From Candidatus Obscuribacterales bacterium (lineage in GTDB: Bacteria > Cyanobacteriota > Vampirovibrionia > Obscuribacterales > Obscuribacteraceae): a stretch of 64,000 nucleotides of DNA. The stretch covers positions 170,084 through 234,083 of the forward strand of contig JAIETZ010000005.1 in NCBI GenBank assembly GCA_019744775.1, written 5' to 3'. The first letter of the stretch is position 1, and the number at the start of each line of letters is the position of its first letter. The notes beneath the pieces were generated by a model. The model saw nothing but the letters and a program-made list of their open reading frames with translations. It was not told the origin of the DNA and searched no databases. Position numbers and translations under genes: made by a program. Shown in pieces: positions 17,190 through 25,587 of this stretch.

Positions 17190-19134
17190 TCGACTTCACC
17201 CCGGGCGTCGTGCCATGTATAAAGGAGATCTCGTTGGCTACTCTCTTTGCCTTCTGAGCAAGACTTGTTTGATTATGCTTTGTGAAATAGCGCTCTATGT
17301 CATTCAATCGAGTCAAAACAAAATTCGGTTGTTTTTCAGTAACACCATCGTAGTAATCAATCAACCGCTTAAATATTTGTGTTGCTTCTTTGTCTTGATG
17401 GTTTCCTGCATATGCCATACCAAGACAATAGCTTACTTCAGCCTTGCAATCTTCATAGTATTGGCTCTTGGGCTGACTTTGGAAATCCTCCAATGCAGCT
17501 TGAAACCAAACAATACTATCTTTGTAATTCTTCTGCCGCAGAAGTACCAATCCATAGGTATGATTAACCTTTGCAACATCTGCCGTTAATCCATAATCTT
17601 CGTACAAAGGACCCGCCGCCGAAATACTGGCAGCAGCATCCTCATATTTTCCCAATTGCATTTGCATGCGACCAATCCAGTAATAACAATTTGCCGCTTC
17701 GACAGACTTTCCTTTACCACTATCTTTCAGGATACCCAATGTGTCCTGATAATACTGGAGAGCCATGCTGTAATTCGAAGCACGATACTCAGCAGTACCC
17801 TTATCAAAAAGAATTTGAGCCTCGTCCATTTTGACTACTTGTCTTACAGGATAAGGTTCTGTCGTATTGAGCTTAGACAGCGGCCCGACGGCAAGCATGG
17901 CAGCAAAGATAACAGCCATGGCTATGAACGCAAAGAAAAACATGATAATTGCCGGCAGAGCACTATTCTGTCCATAGTTTGGCGGAGTCGTTAACACGTT
18001 GGGTTGTCCACCGGAAGGTTGATTGGCAGGATTGAAAGGATGTTTTTTCCACCAGGACGCCACATATGGCTTTCTTTGTGTCGATAGAGGCACTGAAGGC
18101 TCTTCCACATACACATTTCGACTAATACCTACTTCTTCGGCCATTAGATGTTGTGCCGAAGTTAACCAATCTGGTTTCTTCTTTGCCGGATCCAACTGAG
18201 CAAGATCTCCCGGTACTTGCACTTGTTCGTCGATATCAGGAATTTGGTCAACAGGCAAAGTCAATAGCCACCTAAGAAGCTTTGTCCTCTCTCTTATTTC
18301 AAAATTAGAATGGCTCTCCAACTCGTGAAACGCAAAAGACGAATAAGGATCTTGCAAATCCTTTTCACGGAAAAGCAAACAATCTTCCCCGCCATGGAGA
18401 GTAAACCAGACACGCGGATCTCTCTGCAAAATGTAGAGACAACTATCAATTAGCCATGCCGAAAAATTATCCAAATGAGGACCAAATGTTTCCTTAGTCC
18501 TACCCGGGTGCTGATAATTTCTATGACCTAATTCATTGCTCACTTCACCGGCAAGAGAAGGCACAAACATGCCGTCGTAGTCTACTAGCTTAATTGAATC
18601 ATTGCCGACTAGCACATTGCCATGCTGCAAGTCTCCATGCGCAATTCCATGCTCCTTCAATACGCCTCGTGCTTGGCGCAACCACAATCGCAATTCTTCC
18701 AGGACTTTTGCATTGTCTAAATTACGACCGATGTATTCAATGAGATTTTGCCCATCGACCCAGTCCATTTTGAGTATCGGCAGCCATTTTCCATGACAAA
18801 GAATGCCTTTTTCCAAATAATCAAAGTCAGCCATAATAGGCAAATCAATCTTATTCAAGTATTCGCTTATCTTTGCATAGCGTTCCTGCTGATTTGCAAT
18901 GTTGTGCAAGAAACATCTCACAGCAAAATCTTGCTTAGGACAATCAAGATAGTAAACGCTGGCAAACGACCCTGTAATAGCCTTTGGCAAACCAAGATTA
19001 TTCAATCCAGGCTTTCCGACCTTCAACTCCGGCGCAGCAAGATTTATAGCCGGACTTTGCATAGCCTCGTTATAGTCCTGCGGGCTTGGCCAGGACTTCG
19101 ATACTTTAGCTTCTGCGTAGTCTACTTGTTTCAA
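17179..19134 (-). CDS. Kinase-like membrane protein with C-terminal TPRs (paralog B)
   Basis: A 651-residue protein. The N-terminal kinase-like domain (about 35-300) has a glycine loop GSFASVYYL, AVR at 71-73 where kinases have the VAIK Lys, a catalytic loop HGDLQHGN (166-173) in place of HRDxxxxN, and DYDG (185-188) in place of DFG. ELGHRNYQHP and LDNFSAWLIDSCLY follow in the activation and F-helix region. A single membrane helix lies at about 392-417, then TPR repeats (about 435-630), presumably on the far side of the membrane. The catalytic Asp, Asn and metal Asp are present; the ATP-anchoring Lys is replaced by Arg. It begins right after the stop of its paralog A, and the first 330 residues are nearly identical to it. 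The domain resembles kinases associated with vWA and PP2C partners. Confidence 0.85.
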   Translation of the reverse strand: MKQVDYAEAKVSKSWPSPQDYNEAMQSPAINLAAPELKVGKPGLNNLGLPKAITGSFASVYYLDCPKQDFAVRCFLHNIANQQERYAKISEYLNKIDLPIMADFDYLEKGILCHGKWLPILKMDWVDGQNLIEYIGRNLDNAKVLEELRLWLRQARGVLKEHGIAHGDLQHGNVLVGNDSIKLVDYDGMFVPSLAGEVSNELGHRNYQHPGRTKETFGPHLDNFSAWLIDSCLYILQRDPRVWFTLHGGEDCLLFREKDLQDPYSSFAFHELESHSNFEIRERTKLLRWLLTLPVDQIPDIDEQVQVPGDLAQLDPAKKKPDWLTSAQHLMAEEVGISRNVYVEEPSVPLSTQRKPYVASWWKKHPFNPANQPSGGQPNVLTTPPNYGQNSALPAIIMFFFAFIAMAVIFAAMLAVGPLSKLNTTEPYPVRQVVKMDEAQILFDKGTAEYRASNYSMALQYYQDTLGILKDSGKGKSVEAANCYYWIGRMQMQLGKYEDAAASISAAGPLYEDYGLTADVAKVNHTYGLVLLRQKNYKDSIVWFQAALEDFQSQPKSQYYEDCKAEVSYCLGMAYAGNHQDKEATQIFKRLIDYYDGVTEKQPNFVLTRLNDIERYFTKHNQTSLAQKAKRVANEISFIHGTTPGVKSNGP

Positions 19135-20829
19135 CTAAGGTTTCTCCGATTGCTTTTTCAATTGCTCCAGTGAAACACGCAAATTGTTCTGTGCACCTTT
19201 GTGCGAGGGTGAAATATCTAATGTCTTCTGATACATTTCGGCAGCCTTGGCATACTGACCAGTCGCATAGTAGTCTTGTCCCAAATTAAAGTAGTTGCCC
19301 GCATATCTAGGCTCGAGGCGCACAGCTTCCTTAAAATCTTCAATTGCTTTGTAATGCTCACCCAATTGACCGTAGGCGGCACCTCGATTTCTGTAATAAA
19401 TTGCTTGAGTCGGATCAAGCTTAATCGCTTGATCAAAATGTTTAATTGCAACCGGAAACTCTTTCTTGTTGTAGATTGAGATACCCTGATTGAAGACCTT
19501 ATCCGCGTAAAAGGCCGAATGTTGACCTGTCGTCTGAGGTGTAGTTACCTGAGGTGTGGTTGTCCTTAGATCGTGTTTGCCGAGTTCATCAAACACTACG
19601 GTGCTGACACCAATGACAATGCAGACAAATATGAGAATAATCGCCAATAGCATGGGACTGCTTGGTCCCATAGCATAGGGTTCCATATCCTGCTTGTTTT
19701 GCACCGAAGTGGGTGCCTTAGAGACCGGCTGTTGAGGACTAGCAACATGTTGGTCTTCACGTTGGTATTGAACATGCTTAGTAAGCTTTTCGACCGCAAC
19801 CAGCGTTTGGGCAGAAGACAACCAGTCAGGCTTCATTTTGCTGGAATCCAATGCAGGAAAGTCTTGAGGTACCTGCATCTCGCTGTCAACTTCTGGTATT
19901 TGTTCAACGGGTAAAGTCAAAAGCCACCTCAAAAGCTTTGACCTTTCTCGTATCTCAGAATTAGCATGTTTCTCAAGTTCATGAAATGCAAAGGAAGAAT
20001 ACGGATCCTGCAAATCCTTTTCCCGTAACAACAAACAATCTTCCCCTCCACGCAGAGTGAGCCAAAGACGCGGATCTCTCTGCAAAATATAAAGACAGCT
20101 ATCAATTAACCAAGCGGAGAAATTGTCCAAATATGGTCCAAAATTATCTTTGGTTCTGTCCGGATGTTGATAGTTTCGATGACCTAATTCATTGCTCGTT
20201 TCGCCGGCGAGTGCAGGCACAAACATGCCGTCATAATCAACTAATTTTATTGAGTCTTTGCCAACTAGAACATTTCCATGCTGCAAATCACCATGAGCGA
20301 TGCCGTGCTCCTGCAACATGGAGCGTGCCTGACGCAGCCACAGTCTAAGTTTTTCCAAAACCGATGCATTATCTAAATTGCGACCAATAAACTCAATTAG
20401 ATTCTGCCCTACCACCCAATCCATTTTGAGGATCGGCAGCCATTTTCCATGACAGAGAATACCCTTTTGCAAGTAATCAAAGTCTGCCATTATTGGCAAA
20501 TCAATCTTGTTCAAGTATTCGCTAATCTTTTCATACCGTTCTTGCTGATTTGCAATATTGTGCAAGAAGCATCTAACGGCAAAATCTTGCTTCGGACACT
20601 CAAGATAGTACACACTAGCAAACGACCCTGTAATAGCCTTCGGCAAACCGAGATTATTCAATCCAGGCTTTCCGACCTTCAACTCCGGCGCAGCAAGATT
20701 TATAGCCGGACTTTGCATAGCCTCGTTATAGTCCTGGGGACTGGGCCAGGACTTCTTGGTGATTTGAACTTCTGCAAACTTAGCTTTATTCACGGCGAAA
20801 TTAACCAGAGAAGCCTGGGTACACCACAT
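19135..20829 (-). CDS. Kinase-like membrane protein with C-terminal TPRs (paralog A)
   Basis: A 564-residue paralog of the protein at 17179, with the same kinase-like domain: AVR for VAIK, HGDLQHGN at 179-186, DYDG at 198-201. The membrane helix is at about 391-413 and there are about three TPRs (440-555) of a more classical type than in paralog B. The first 330 residues are almost the same in both, while the linker and TPR parts differ, so the kinase domain was duplicated recently or is kept alike by conversion. The ATG at 20829 lies inside a palindrome; an in-frame GTG at 20793 is an equally good start. It is the first gene of the operon A - B - retropepsin. Divergent from the operon lie a toxin-antitoxin pair and the vWA-PP2C genes. 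Confidence 0.85.
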   Translation of the reverse strand: MWCTQASLVNFAVNKAKFAEVQITKKSWPSPQDYNEAMQSPAINLAAPELKVGKPGLNNLGLPKAITGSFASVYYLECPKQDFAVRCFLHNIANQQERYEKISEYLNKIDLPIMADFDYLQKGILCHGKWLPILKMDWVVGQNLIEFIGRNLDNASVLEKLRLWLRQARSMLQEHGIAHGDLQHGNVLVGKDSIKLVDYDGMFVPALAGETSNELGHRNYQHPDRTKDNFGPYLDNFSAWLIDSCLYILQRDPRLWLTLRGGEDCLLLREKDLQDPYSSFAFHELEKHANSEIRERSKLLRWLLTLPVEQIPEVDSEMQVPQDFPALDSSKMKPDWLSSAQTLVAVEKLTKHVQYQREDQHVASPQQPVSKAPTSVQNKQDMEPYAMGPSSPMLLAIILIFVCIVIGVSTVVFDELGKHDLRTTTPQVTTPQTTGQHSAFYADKVFNQGISIYNKKEFPVAIKHFDQAIKLDPTQAIYYRNRGAAYGQLGEHYKAIEDFKEAVRLEPRYAGNYFNLGQDYYATGQYAKAAEMYQKTLDISPSHKGAQNNLRVSLEQLKKQSEKP

Positions 20830-20838
20830 TTATACCCA
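20752..20838. repeat. Direct repeat, copy A (kinase 5' region)
   Basis: This stretch covers the first codons of kinase A and the palindrome CTGGGTA...TATACCCAG at its start. It is strongly similar, base for base with few gaps, to 21848-21928 on the other side of the toxin-antitoxin pair. Confidence 0.75.
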
Positions 20839-20839
20839 G
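20814..20839. promoter_or_regulatory. Palindrome at the kinase operon start
   Basis: CTGGGTA and TACCCAG arms flank a short A/T-rich centre containing TATAAA on the minus strand. The same arms recur at 21911-21928, just upstream of the vWA gene. This could be an operator shared by both operons or an RNA hairpin at the translation start. Confidence 0.45.
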
Positions 20840-20932
20840 TGGAAGTGAACGACCATGAAGTGCCTTCTAGCTTGTTACCAAACGCTACTAGTTTCGCACT
20901 TAGTACTACTAAACGCTAACGGGACAGCTTAG

Positions 20933-21487
20933 CTAAATGAGCCCGCTAGCTCTTAGCGTTCTCTCAATGGTAAGCATTGGCAGATAGAGCTTGTTGGTCT
21001 TATCAGGAAAAGCAACAAAATCATATTTGAGATAAAAATCGGTCGGATCACCTTTCTCCGCCACGAGCACATCAACAATCATTCCAAACGAAGCGACCAT
21101 GCACGACGCTTGCCATGACTTCAGCTTCGCATCAGTTAATAAGTGTTCCCCAAGCCTCAGTCTTCCACGCTGTGCTGACTTATCTACAGCAAATCGTCCC
21201 AGAAGAGTTACACCAATATCATCATAGCGTGGGAATCGTTTAGTCAACTCCTTTGGCAAATCACTTATCTTGATACGATTGGCGGATAGGCTGTAATAAC
21301 CCAGTATTTTTCCTGGCTCCTTCTTACTCGTAAGTACAAAAGTCTGAGCAATGTTTTGGTCGGCTTCCTTTCGTGCCTGTTGCTTCAGGTAAAGATCAAG
21401 AGCCGCAACCCCACATGAGAAGGCGCTCCGATCGTGCTTGTCTGCATCAAGCGGCTCCGTGGGATTTAGGGTAATCTTGTCAGTCAC
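20933..21487 (-). CDS. GNAT acetyltransferase toxin, TacT-like
   Basis: A 184-residue GNAT protein of the type paired with DUF1778 antitoxins; characterised members acetylate aminoacyl-tRNA and stop translation. Marks seen are FSCGVAALDLYLKQQARKEAD near the N-terminus, GYYSLSA, the acetyl-CoA loop QRGRLRLGEHLL, and FYLKYDF near residue 150, with the Tyr expected near the active site. Length is slightly above the usual 160-175. The start overlaps the antitoxin stop by 1 base. The pair lies between the kinase operon and the vWA-PP2C operon, flanked by repeat copies. Confidence 0.88.
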   Translation of the reverse strand: MTDKITLNPTEPLDADKHDRSAFSCGVAALDLYLKQQARKEADQNIAQTFVLTSKKEPGKILGYYSLSANRIKISDLPKELTKRFPRYDDIGVTLLGRFAVDKSAQRGRLRLGEHLLTDAKLKSWQASCMVASFGMIVDVLVAEKGDPTDFYLKYDFVAFPDKTNKLYLPMLTIERTLRASGLI

Positions 21488-21780
21488 TATAGTCCAAGTT
21501 GTTGTTTATATCTTCGCGCAGCTTCAATTGACTTCTTAGACGGCTTAAGCGGCTTCAACAGAGCATGAATGAAAGTTTCTCTGTCTTTTCTGGTCAATTC
21601 AATAAACTCATGCTCCCTGATAGTTTTATCGGCAGCATCAGACAGTATTGTCTTCACGTATCCAGCCGTGGGAATGCCCTTTAGCTGGGCCGCATAGTCG
21701 ACTTTTTTCTTCAAGTCGGGACTAAGCCGCATTCCCAAGCGGTCTTCATTTTCTCGGCTACGTCGCCCTGCCTGTGTCAT
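21487..21780 (-). CDS. DUF1778 ribbon-helix-helix antitoxin, TacA-like
   Basis: A 97-residue protein. RLGMRLSPDLKKKVDYAAQLKGIPTAGYVKTILSDAADK (about 14-52) is the ribbon-helix-helix DNA-binding part typical of DUF1778. The basic, helical C-terminus is where antitoxins of this family wrap the toxin. It is the first gene of the pair and probably represses its own promoter in the 70 bases upstream. Confidence 0.85.
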   Translation of the reverse strand: MTQAGRRSRENEDRLGMRLSPDLKKKVDYAAQLKGIPTAGYVKTILSDAADKTIREHEFIELTRKDRETFIHALLKPLKPSKKSIEAARRYKQQLGL

Positions 21781-21847
21781 TTCCTATCCTTTTCTTACCC
21801 TTATCTATCAACTAACAATTGTACGTCAAAATGACTCACTTAGCAAC

Positions 21848-21928
21848 CTTCTTGGTGATTTAAACTTCTGCAAACTTAGATTTATTCACAGCGAGATTAT
21901 CCCGAGAACCCTGGGTACTTTATACCCA
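21848..21928. repeat. Direct repeat, copy B: remnant of a kinase start
   Basis: On the minus strand this copy would read GTG then NKSKFAEV followed by TAA, where kinase A reads NKAKFAEV then CAA. After the stop, ITKK can still be read. It is therefore a nonsense-bearing remnant of the 5' end of another kinase copy, next to the same palindrome. It ends 15 bases before the vWA start codon. Confidence 0.7.
21911..21928. promoter_or_regulatory. Palindrome before the vWA-PP2C operon
   Basis: TGGGTA, a short centre, then TACCCA. It matches the palindrome at the kinase operon start and lies 2 bases before the AGGAG ribosome site of the vWA gene. Confidence 0.45.
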
Positions 21929-21943
21929 CAGGAGTATTTAGAA

Positions 21944-22786
21944 ATGCCGTACAGGGCTGAAATTAGTCGGACAAATCCATCGTTAATACTGCTAACTATC
22001 GACCAGTCAGGTTCGATGGAAGACCCCTTTGGAGAAGGGCCAACCGGGCGGAGTAAGGCAGATTCGCTGGCAGATGCCATAAACAGGCTTTTGCAAAATC
22101 TGGTTATTAAATGCACAAAGTCCGAGGGAATTCGTGATTATTACTATGTAGGCGTAATTGGCTACGGCGAAAAGGGCGTCGGACCTGCCTTTATTGGGTC
22201 TCTTTCGGGCAAAGACATCGTTTCAATAAGCGAGATCGGGAATAACCCCGCTCGCGTTGAAAATCGCATGAAGAAAATTGACGATGGCGCAGGCGGCATT
22301 CTTGAACAAGTCGTGAAATTTCCTGTCTGGTTTGATCCGGTTGCTAAAGGCGGCACGCCGTTATGCGCAGCTCTTCAAAGAGCAAAAACAATCGTTTATA
22401 ACTGGCTGACTAAGCACCCTGGCTGTTATCCACCGATAATCATCAATATTTCCGACGGCGAGGCAACAGATGGAGACATCCTGCCGATTGCTGAAGAGTT
22501 GAAGGATATGAGCAGCGAGGATGGCAATGTTCTGCTGTTTAATCTTCATCTATCATCATCAAAGCACCCGGCTGTTGAGTTTCCCGAAAACACTGCCGAA
22601 CTGCCTGATAATTTTGCCAAGCTTCTATTTAGCGCATCCAGTACCTTGCCGGACAGTATGTGGACTATGGTACAGGCAGAAGGTTTTATCGCGTCCGAGC
22701 ATCCACGCGGTTTTGTCTTCAATGCCGATATGGTTTCTGTCGTACGTTTTCTCGACATCGGCACAAGACCAAGCAATCTTCGCTAA
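21944..22786 (+). CDS. von Willebrand A protein, TerY-like
   Basis: A 280-residue single-domain vWA protein. The MIDAS motif is intact: D20-x-S22-x-S24 (DQSGSM), the Thr in KGGTPLCAAL near residue 143 and the Asp in NISDGEATDGD near 170. There is no signal peptide or membrane helix, so it should be cytoplasmic. Proteins of this type (TerY, E. coli YegL) occur beside PP2C phosphatases and kinases, in which the vWA is thought to bind the partners through Mg2+. Here the PP2C gene follows after 10 bases and two kinase-like genes lie upstream on the other strand. AGGAG is 9 bases before the ATG. Confidence 0.88.
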   Translation: MPYRAEISRTNPSLILLTIDQSGSMEDPFGEGPTGRSKADSLADAINRLLQNLVIKCTKSEGIRDYYYVGVIGYGEKGVGPAFIGSLSGKDIVSISEIGNNPARVENRMKKIDDGAGGILEQVVKFPVWFDPVAKGGTPLCAALQRAKTIVYNWLTKHPGCYPPIIINISDGEATDGDILPIAEELKDMSSEDGNVLLFNLHLSSSKHPAVEFPENTAELPDNFAKLLFSASSTLPDSMWTMVQAEGFIASEHPRGFVFNADMVSVVRFLDIGTRPSNLR

Positions 22787-22796
22787 CGGACGCATC

Positions 22797-23555
22797 ATGC
22801 AAATTTCCTGCCAAACACTCTGGCTGCCAAAGCATGGCTCCTCTGATGAAGAATATGAGGATGCTTACTTTCCCAAGGACGTCTTGAATATAGACAAGCG
22901 CCTTTTCCGCTGCGCTGTTGCCGATGGCGCAACCGAAACATCCTTTTCCGGACTGTGGGCGCAGCTACTAACTAAAGCATACGTCGATGACGATATCGAC
23001 TTGAATTCACTGGCAGAAATATGGAAGCAACAAACGACAAAGGCAGATCAGCCTTGGTATGTAGAAGAAAAACGAGCCAGCGGTGCTTTCGCAGCTTTAG
23101 TTGGACTTACTTTGAGAGCAAGCAAAGACAAGCGCGAAAATTCAGGTACCTGGGAAGCAACTGCTGTTGGAGATAGTTGCCTCTTTCAAGTGCGAAAGAA
23201 GGAATTGATAACCTGTTATCCGCTGGACAGATGGCAACAATTCAATTCAAGCCCGCAATTACTTTCGAGCAATACACGAAATAACAGTGCCGAATTGACA
23301 TCTCAACTTTCCGAGACTTACGAGGAAGAATGGCGATCAGGAGACATATTCTTCTTAATGAGCGATGCGATTGCTTGTTGGTTTTTGCGTAGACAGGCAG
23401 AATTAGATGATGCAATTGCAGTCGTTTCCACAATAACCACAAAAGAGTCCCTAACAACTCTTGTTGATGAAGAGCGCCGCCATAAAGACGAAGAAGGTAG
23501 AGTATGGATGCGCAATGATGACGTGACTCTGATGCGAATAAAGGTAACTGCATGA
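22797..23555 (+). CDS. PP2C-like serine/threonine phosphatase
   Basis: A 252-residue PP2C-family phosphatase. The first metal-binding motif reads CAVADGATETSFSG (DGATE at 43-47). SGAFAALVGLTLR, then AVGDSCLFQVR match the central strands, and SDAIACWFL and MRNDDVTLMRIKV match the last two motifs with the closing DD. I start it at the ATG 22797 rather than at an in-frame upstream codon, since a longer version would overlap the vWA gene by more than 250 bases with a nonsense-like leader. It lies 10 bases after the vWA stop, and its stop overlaps the next start by 4 bases. It presumably reverses the action of the kinase-like proteins nearby. Confidence 0.88.
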   Translation: MQISCQTLWLPKHGSSDEEYEDAYFPKDVLNIDKRLFRCAVADGATETSFSGLWAQLLTKAYVDDDIDLNSLAEIWKQQTTKADQPWYVEEKRASGAFAALVGLTLRASKDKRENSGTWEATAVGDSCLFQVRKKELITCYPLDRWQQFNSSPQLLSSNTRNNSAELTSQLSETYEEEWRSGDIFFLMSDAIACWFLRRQAELDDAIAVVSTITTKESLTTLVDEERRHKDEEGRVWMRNDDVTLMRIKVTA

Positions 23556-25576
23556 ATAGGATGCCTGCGCTTATCCTGTTTTGCTTGATAGTATTTCTAG
23601 CAGCCTTTCTTCTATTTCAGATTGAACCCTTGATTGGAAAAATCGTCACCCTTCACTACGGTGGCACCGCCAGCGTCTGGACAATTTGCATCTTATTCTT
23701 TCAAGCTGTTGTCTTAGCAGGATACTTCTTGACCTTTTTACTCTCCAAGCTCAATCCAAAACTACAGATTCTGGCGTATTCCATTTTGGCAGTTGTATCC
23801 ATAGGCTGGTCAACCATCCCATTAGGACCTCAATGGGATTGCACAAATGTAATAGAGCCTGTATCTGGTTTACTTTACTCACTTACTGTTCATCTCGCTG
23901 TGCCGTGTATTGTTTTGGCAACAATAAGCGGCATGATGCAAGTCTGGTTCAACTTGCACAAGTTAGGGAATCCGTATCCTCTCTACAGTGTTTCCAATGT
24001 GGGTTCCATTGGCGCATTGCTCGCCTATCCACTTCTAATTGAACCAGCATGGACTATCAGCAAAACCTTATCTGTCTGGTCTTCACTCTATTTGGTTTTG
24101 ATAGCGCTCTTGACTATCGCAGCAATCCTTACAGGAATAAAGGCTGTTAAGCAACCGAACATCACAATTAGCAGTTCGTCTGGAAGCAGAACTTCAGTCC
24201 TATCCTTTTGCTGGTGGGTTGCATTGAATGCACTTGGCTCTGTCGCCCTTCTTGCTTACACGAGCCACATAACTGGAGACATTGCGCCAATGCCTCTCAT
24301 CTGGGTGTTGCCGCTATCTCTCTACTTACTTACATTTGTCCTTGTTTTCAGCAATTTCCACGTCTACAAGCGCGTACCCTTCATAATTGCTTGGGTGATA
24401 CTCATATTGATCGAACCTGTTTTCACTAAAGATCAATTGTTGTTAGGACTTGTTATCAATCTCATTCTGGTATTTGTCACTTGCATGATTTGTCACGGTG
24501 AATTAGCCGGAAGCAAACCTGAAGCGGCAAAACTTCCCACTTTCTACTTGGCGTTAGCCCTAGGCGGCGCAATTGGCGGCGTTTTTGTGGGTATTATCGC
24601 GCCGATGATTTTCTCCTTTGAAGCAGAAAGGCTCGTTGTTATTTATGTAATGGCTGTGGCACTTTTGTATCACTACTCCGTAGCCAAGTTCATTACCATG
24701 AACAACAAACCAATGACGGCGATTTCCATCACACTGATAGTGTCAGGCACACTAATCGTGTTTGGCTCGTTTAAATCCAAAAACCTGATTCACTGGGAAA
24801 GAAACTTTTACGGATCTGCTCGGGTATTGCGCGAAGGTGAGATGTTCACCTTTTGCAGTGGGCGCATTAATCACGGACAACAATATGTAGATCCCGCCAA
24901 AGCGGATCTTCCGGCGGGCGCTTATCAGATGCCTATCAAATTGATTTTCGACTCACTGCGGAAGGACAATCCGAATATCAAACTGAACTGTGGCGGTGTC
25001 GGTATGGGCGTGGCGGTTCTGGCTGCATTTGGACATGAAGGGGATAGATTTACATTTTACGAATTAGATCCAAAAGTAGAACGAATTGCCAGGACATATT
25101 TCTCTTACCTGGCTCGCACACCTGCTAAGACTATCGTTCAAATCGGCGACGGACGAGACCTTCTCAATAAGCAATCACCGCAAAACTATGACATGCTTTT
25201 AGTTGATGCCTTCAATGGGGACGCAATTCCCTGTCACCTCGTCACTGAAGAAGCACTGCAAATTTATCTGAAACACTTGAAACAAGATGGACTACTTGCA
25301 TTTCATATCTCCAATAGCTACGTTGATTTACGACCAGTCCTGGGGAATTTGGCAGAAGCTCTCAAGCTGCATACTTGTACGATTCGATTTGCCGGCGGCA
25401 TCACCTATGTCGTTATATGTCGTGATATTGCGCCAATTGACAAACTTTCAATTCAATTTCGACAAAATGATAAGTCCTATCCAGCTATTGCGGTCAATAA
25501 CACACCAACTAATCCCCGCTTGCCGCTTTGGACAGACGACTACACAAATCTGGCAAGCATTTTGAAATTGAGGTAA
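23552..25576 (+). CDS. Membrane-fused spermidine-synthase-like protein
   Basis: A 674-residue protein. The first 400 residues hold about ten membrane helices of the MFS-like type, starting with LFCLIVFLAAFLLFQIEPLIGK. Residues from about 420 form a spermidine-synthase-like Rossmann domain: LNCGGVGMGVAVLAAFG for the nucleotide loop, FYELDPKVERIA with an acidic residue ending strand 2, VQIGDGRDLL, and LLVDAFNGDAIPCHLVTEEALQIYLKHL. Such fused proteins are common in bacteria; their substrate is mostly unknown and polyamine synthesis is not assured. It overlaps the PP2C stop by 4 bases (ATGA), so it is translated with the phosphatase. Confidence 0.82.
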   Translation: MNRMPALILFCLIVFLAAFLLFQIEPLIGKIVTLHYGGTASVWTICILFFQAVVLAGYFLTFLLSKLNPKLQILAYSILAVVSIGWSTIPLGPQWDCTNVIEPVSGLLYSLTVHLAVPCIVLATISGMMQVWFNLHKLGNPYPLYSVSNVGSIGALLAYPLLIEPAWTISKTLSVWSSLYLVLIALLTIAAILTGIKAVKQPNITISSSSGSRTSVLSFCWWVALNALGSVALLAYTSHITGDIAPMPLIWVLPLSLYLLTFVLVFSNFHVYKRVPFIIAWVILILIEPVFTKDQLLLGLVINLILVFVTCMICHGELAGSKPEAAKLPTFYLALALGGAIGGVFVGIIAPMIFSFEAERLVVIYVMAVALLYHYSVAKFITMNNKPMTAISITLIVSGTLIVFGSFKSKNLIHWERNFYGSARVLREGEMFTFCSGRINHGQQYVDPAKADLPAGAYQMPIKLIFDSLRKDNPNIKLNCGGVGMGVAVLAAFGHEGDRFTFYELDPKVERIARTYFSYLARTPAKTIVQIGDGRDLLNKQSPQNYDMLLVDAFNGDAIPCHLVTEEALQIYLKHLKQDGLLAFHISNSYVDLRPVLGNLAEALKLHTCTIRFAGGITYVVICRDIAPIDKLSIQFRQNDKSYPAIAVNNTPTNPRLPLWTDDYTNLASILKLR

Positions 25577-25587
25577 GAGCCGACAAT

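Noticed and set aside
22521..22796. A longer version of the PP2C gene starting at 22521
   Set aside because: It would overlap the vWA gene by more than 250 bases, and the added residues have no phosphatase character. The ATG at 22797 gives a normal PP2C start after the vWA stop.
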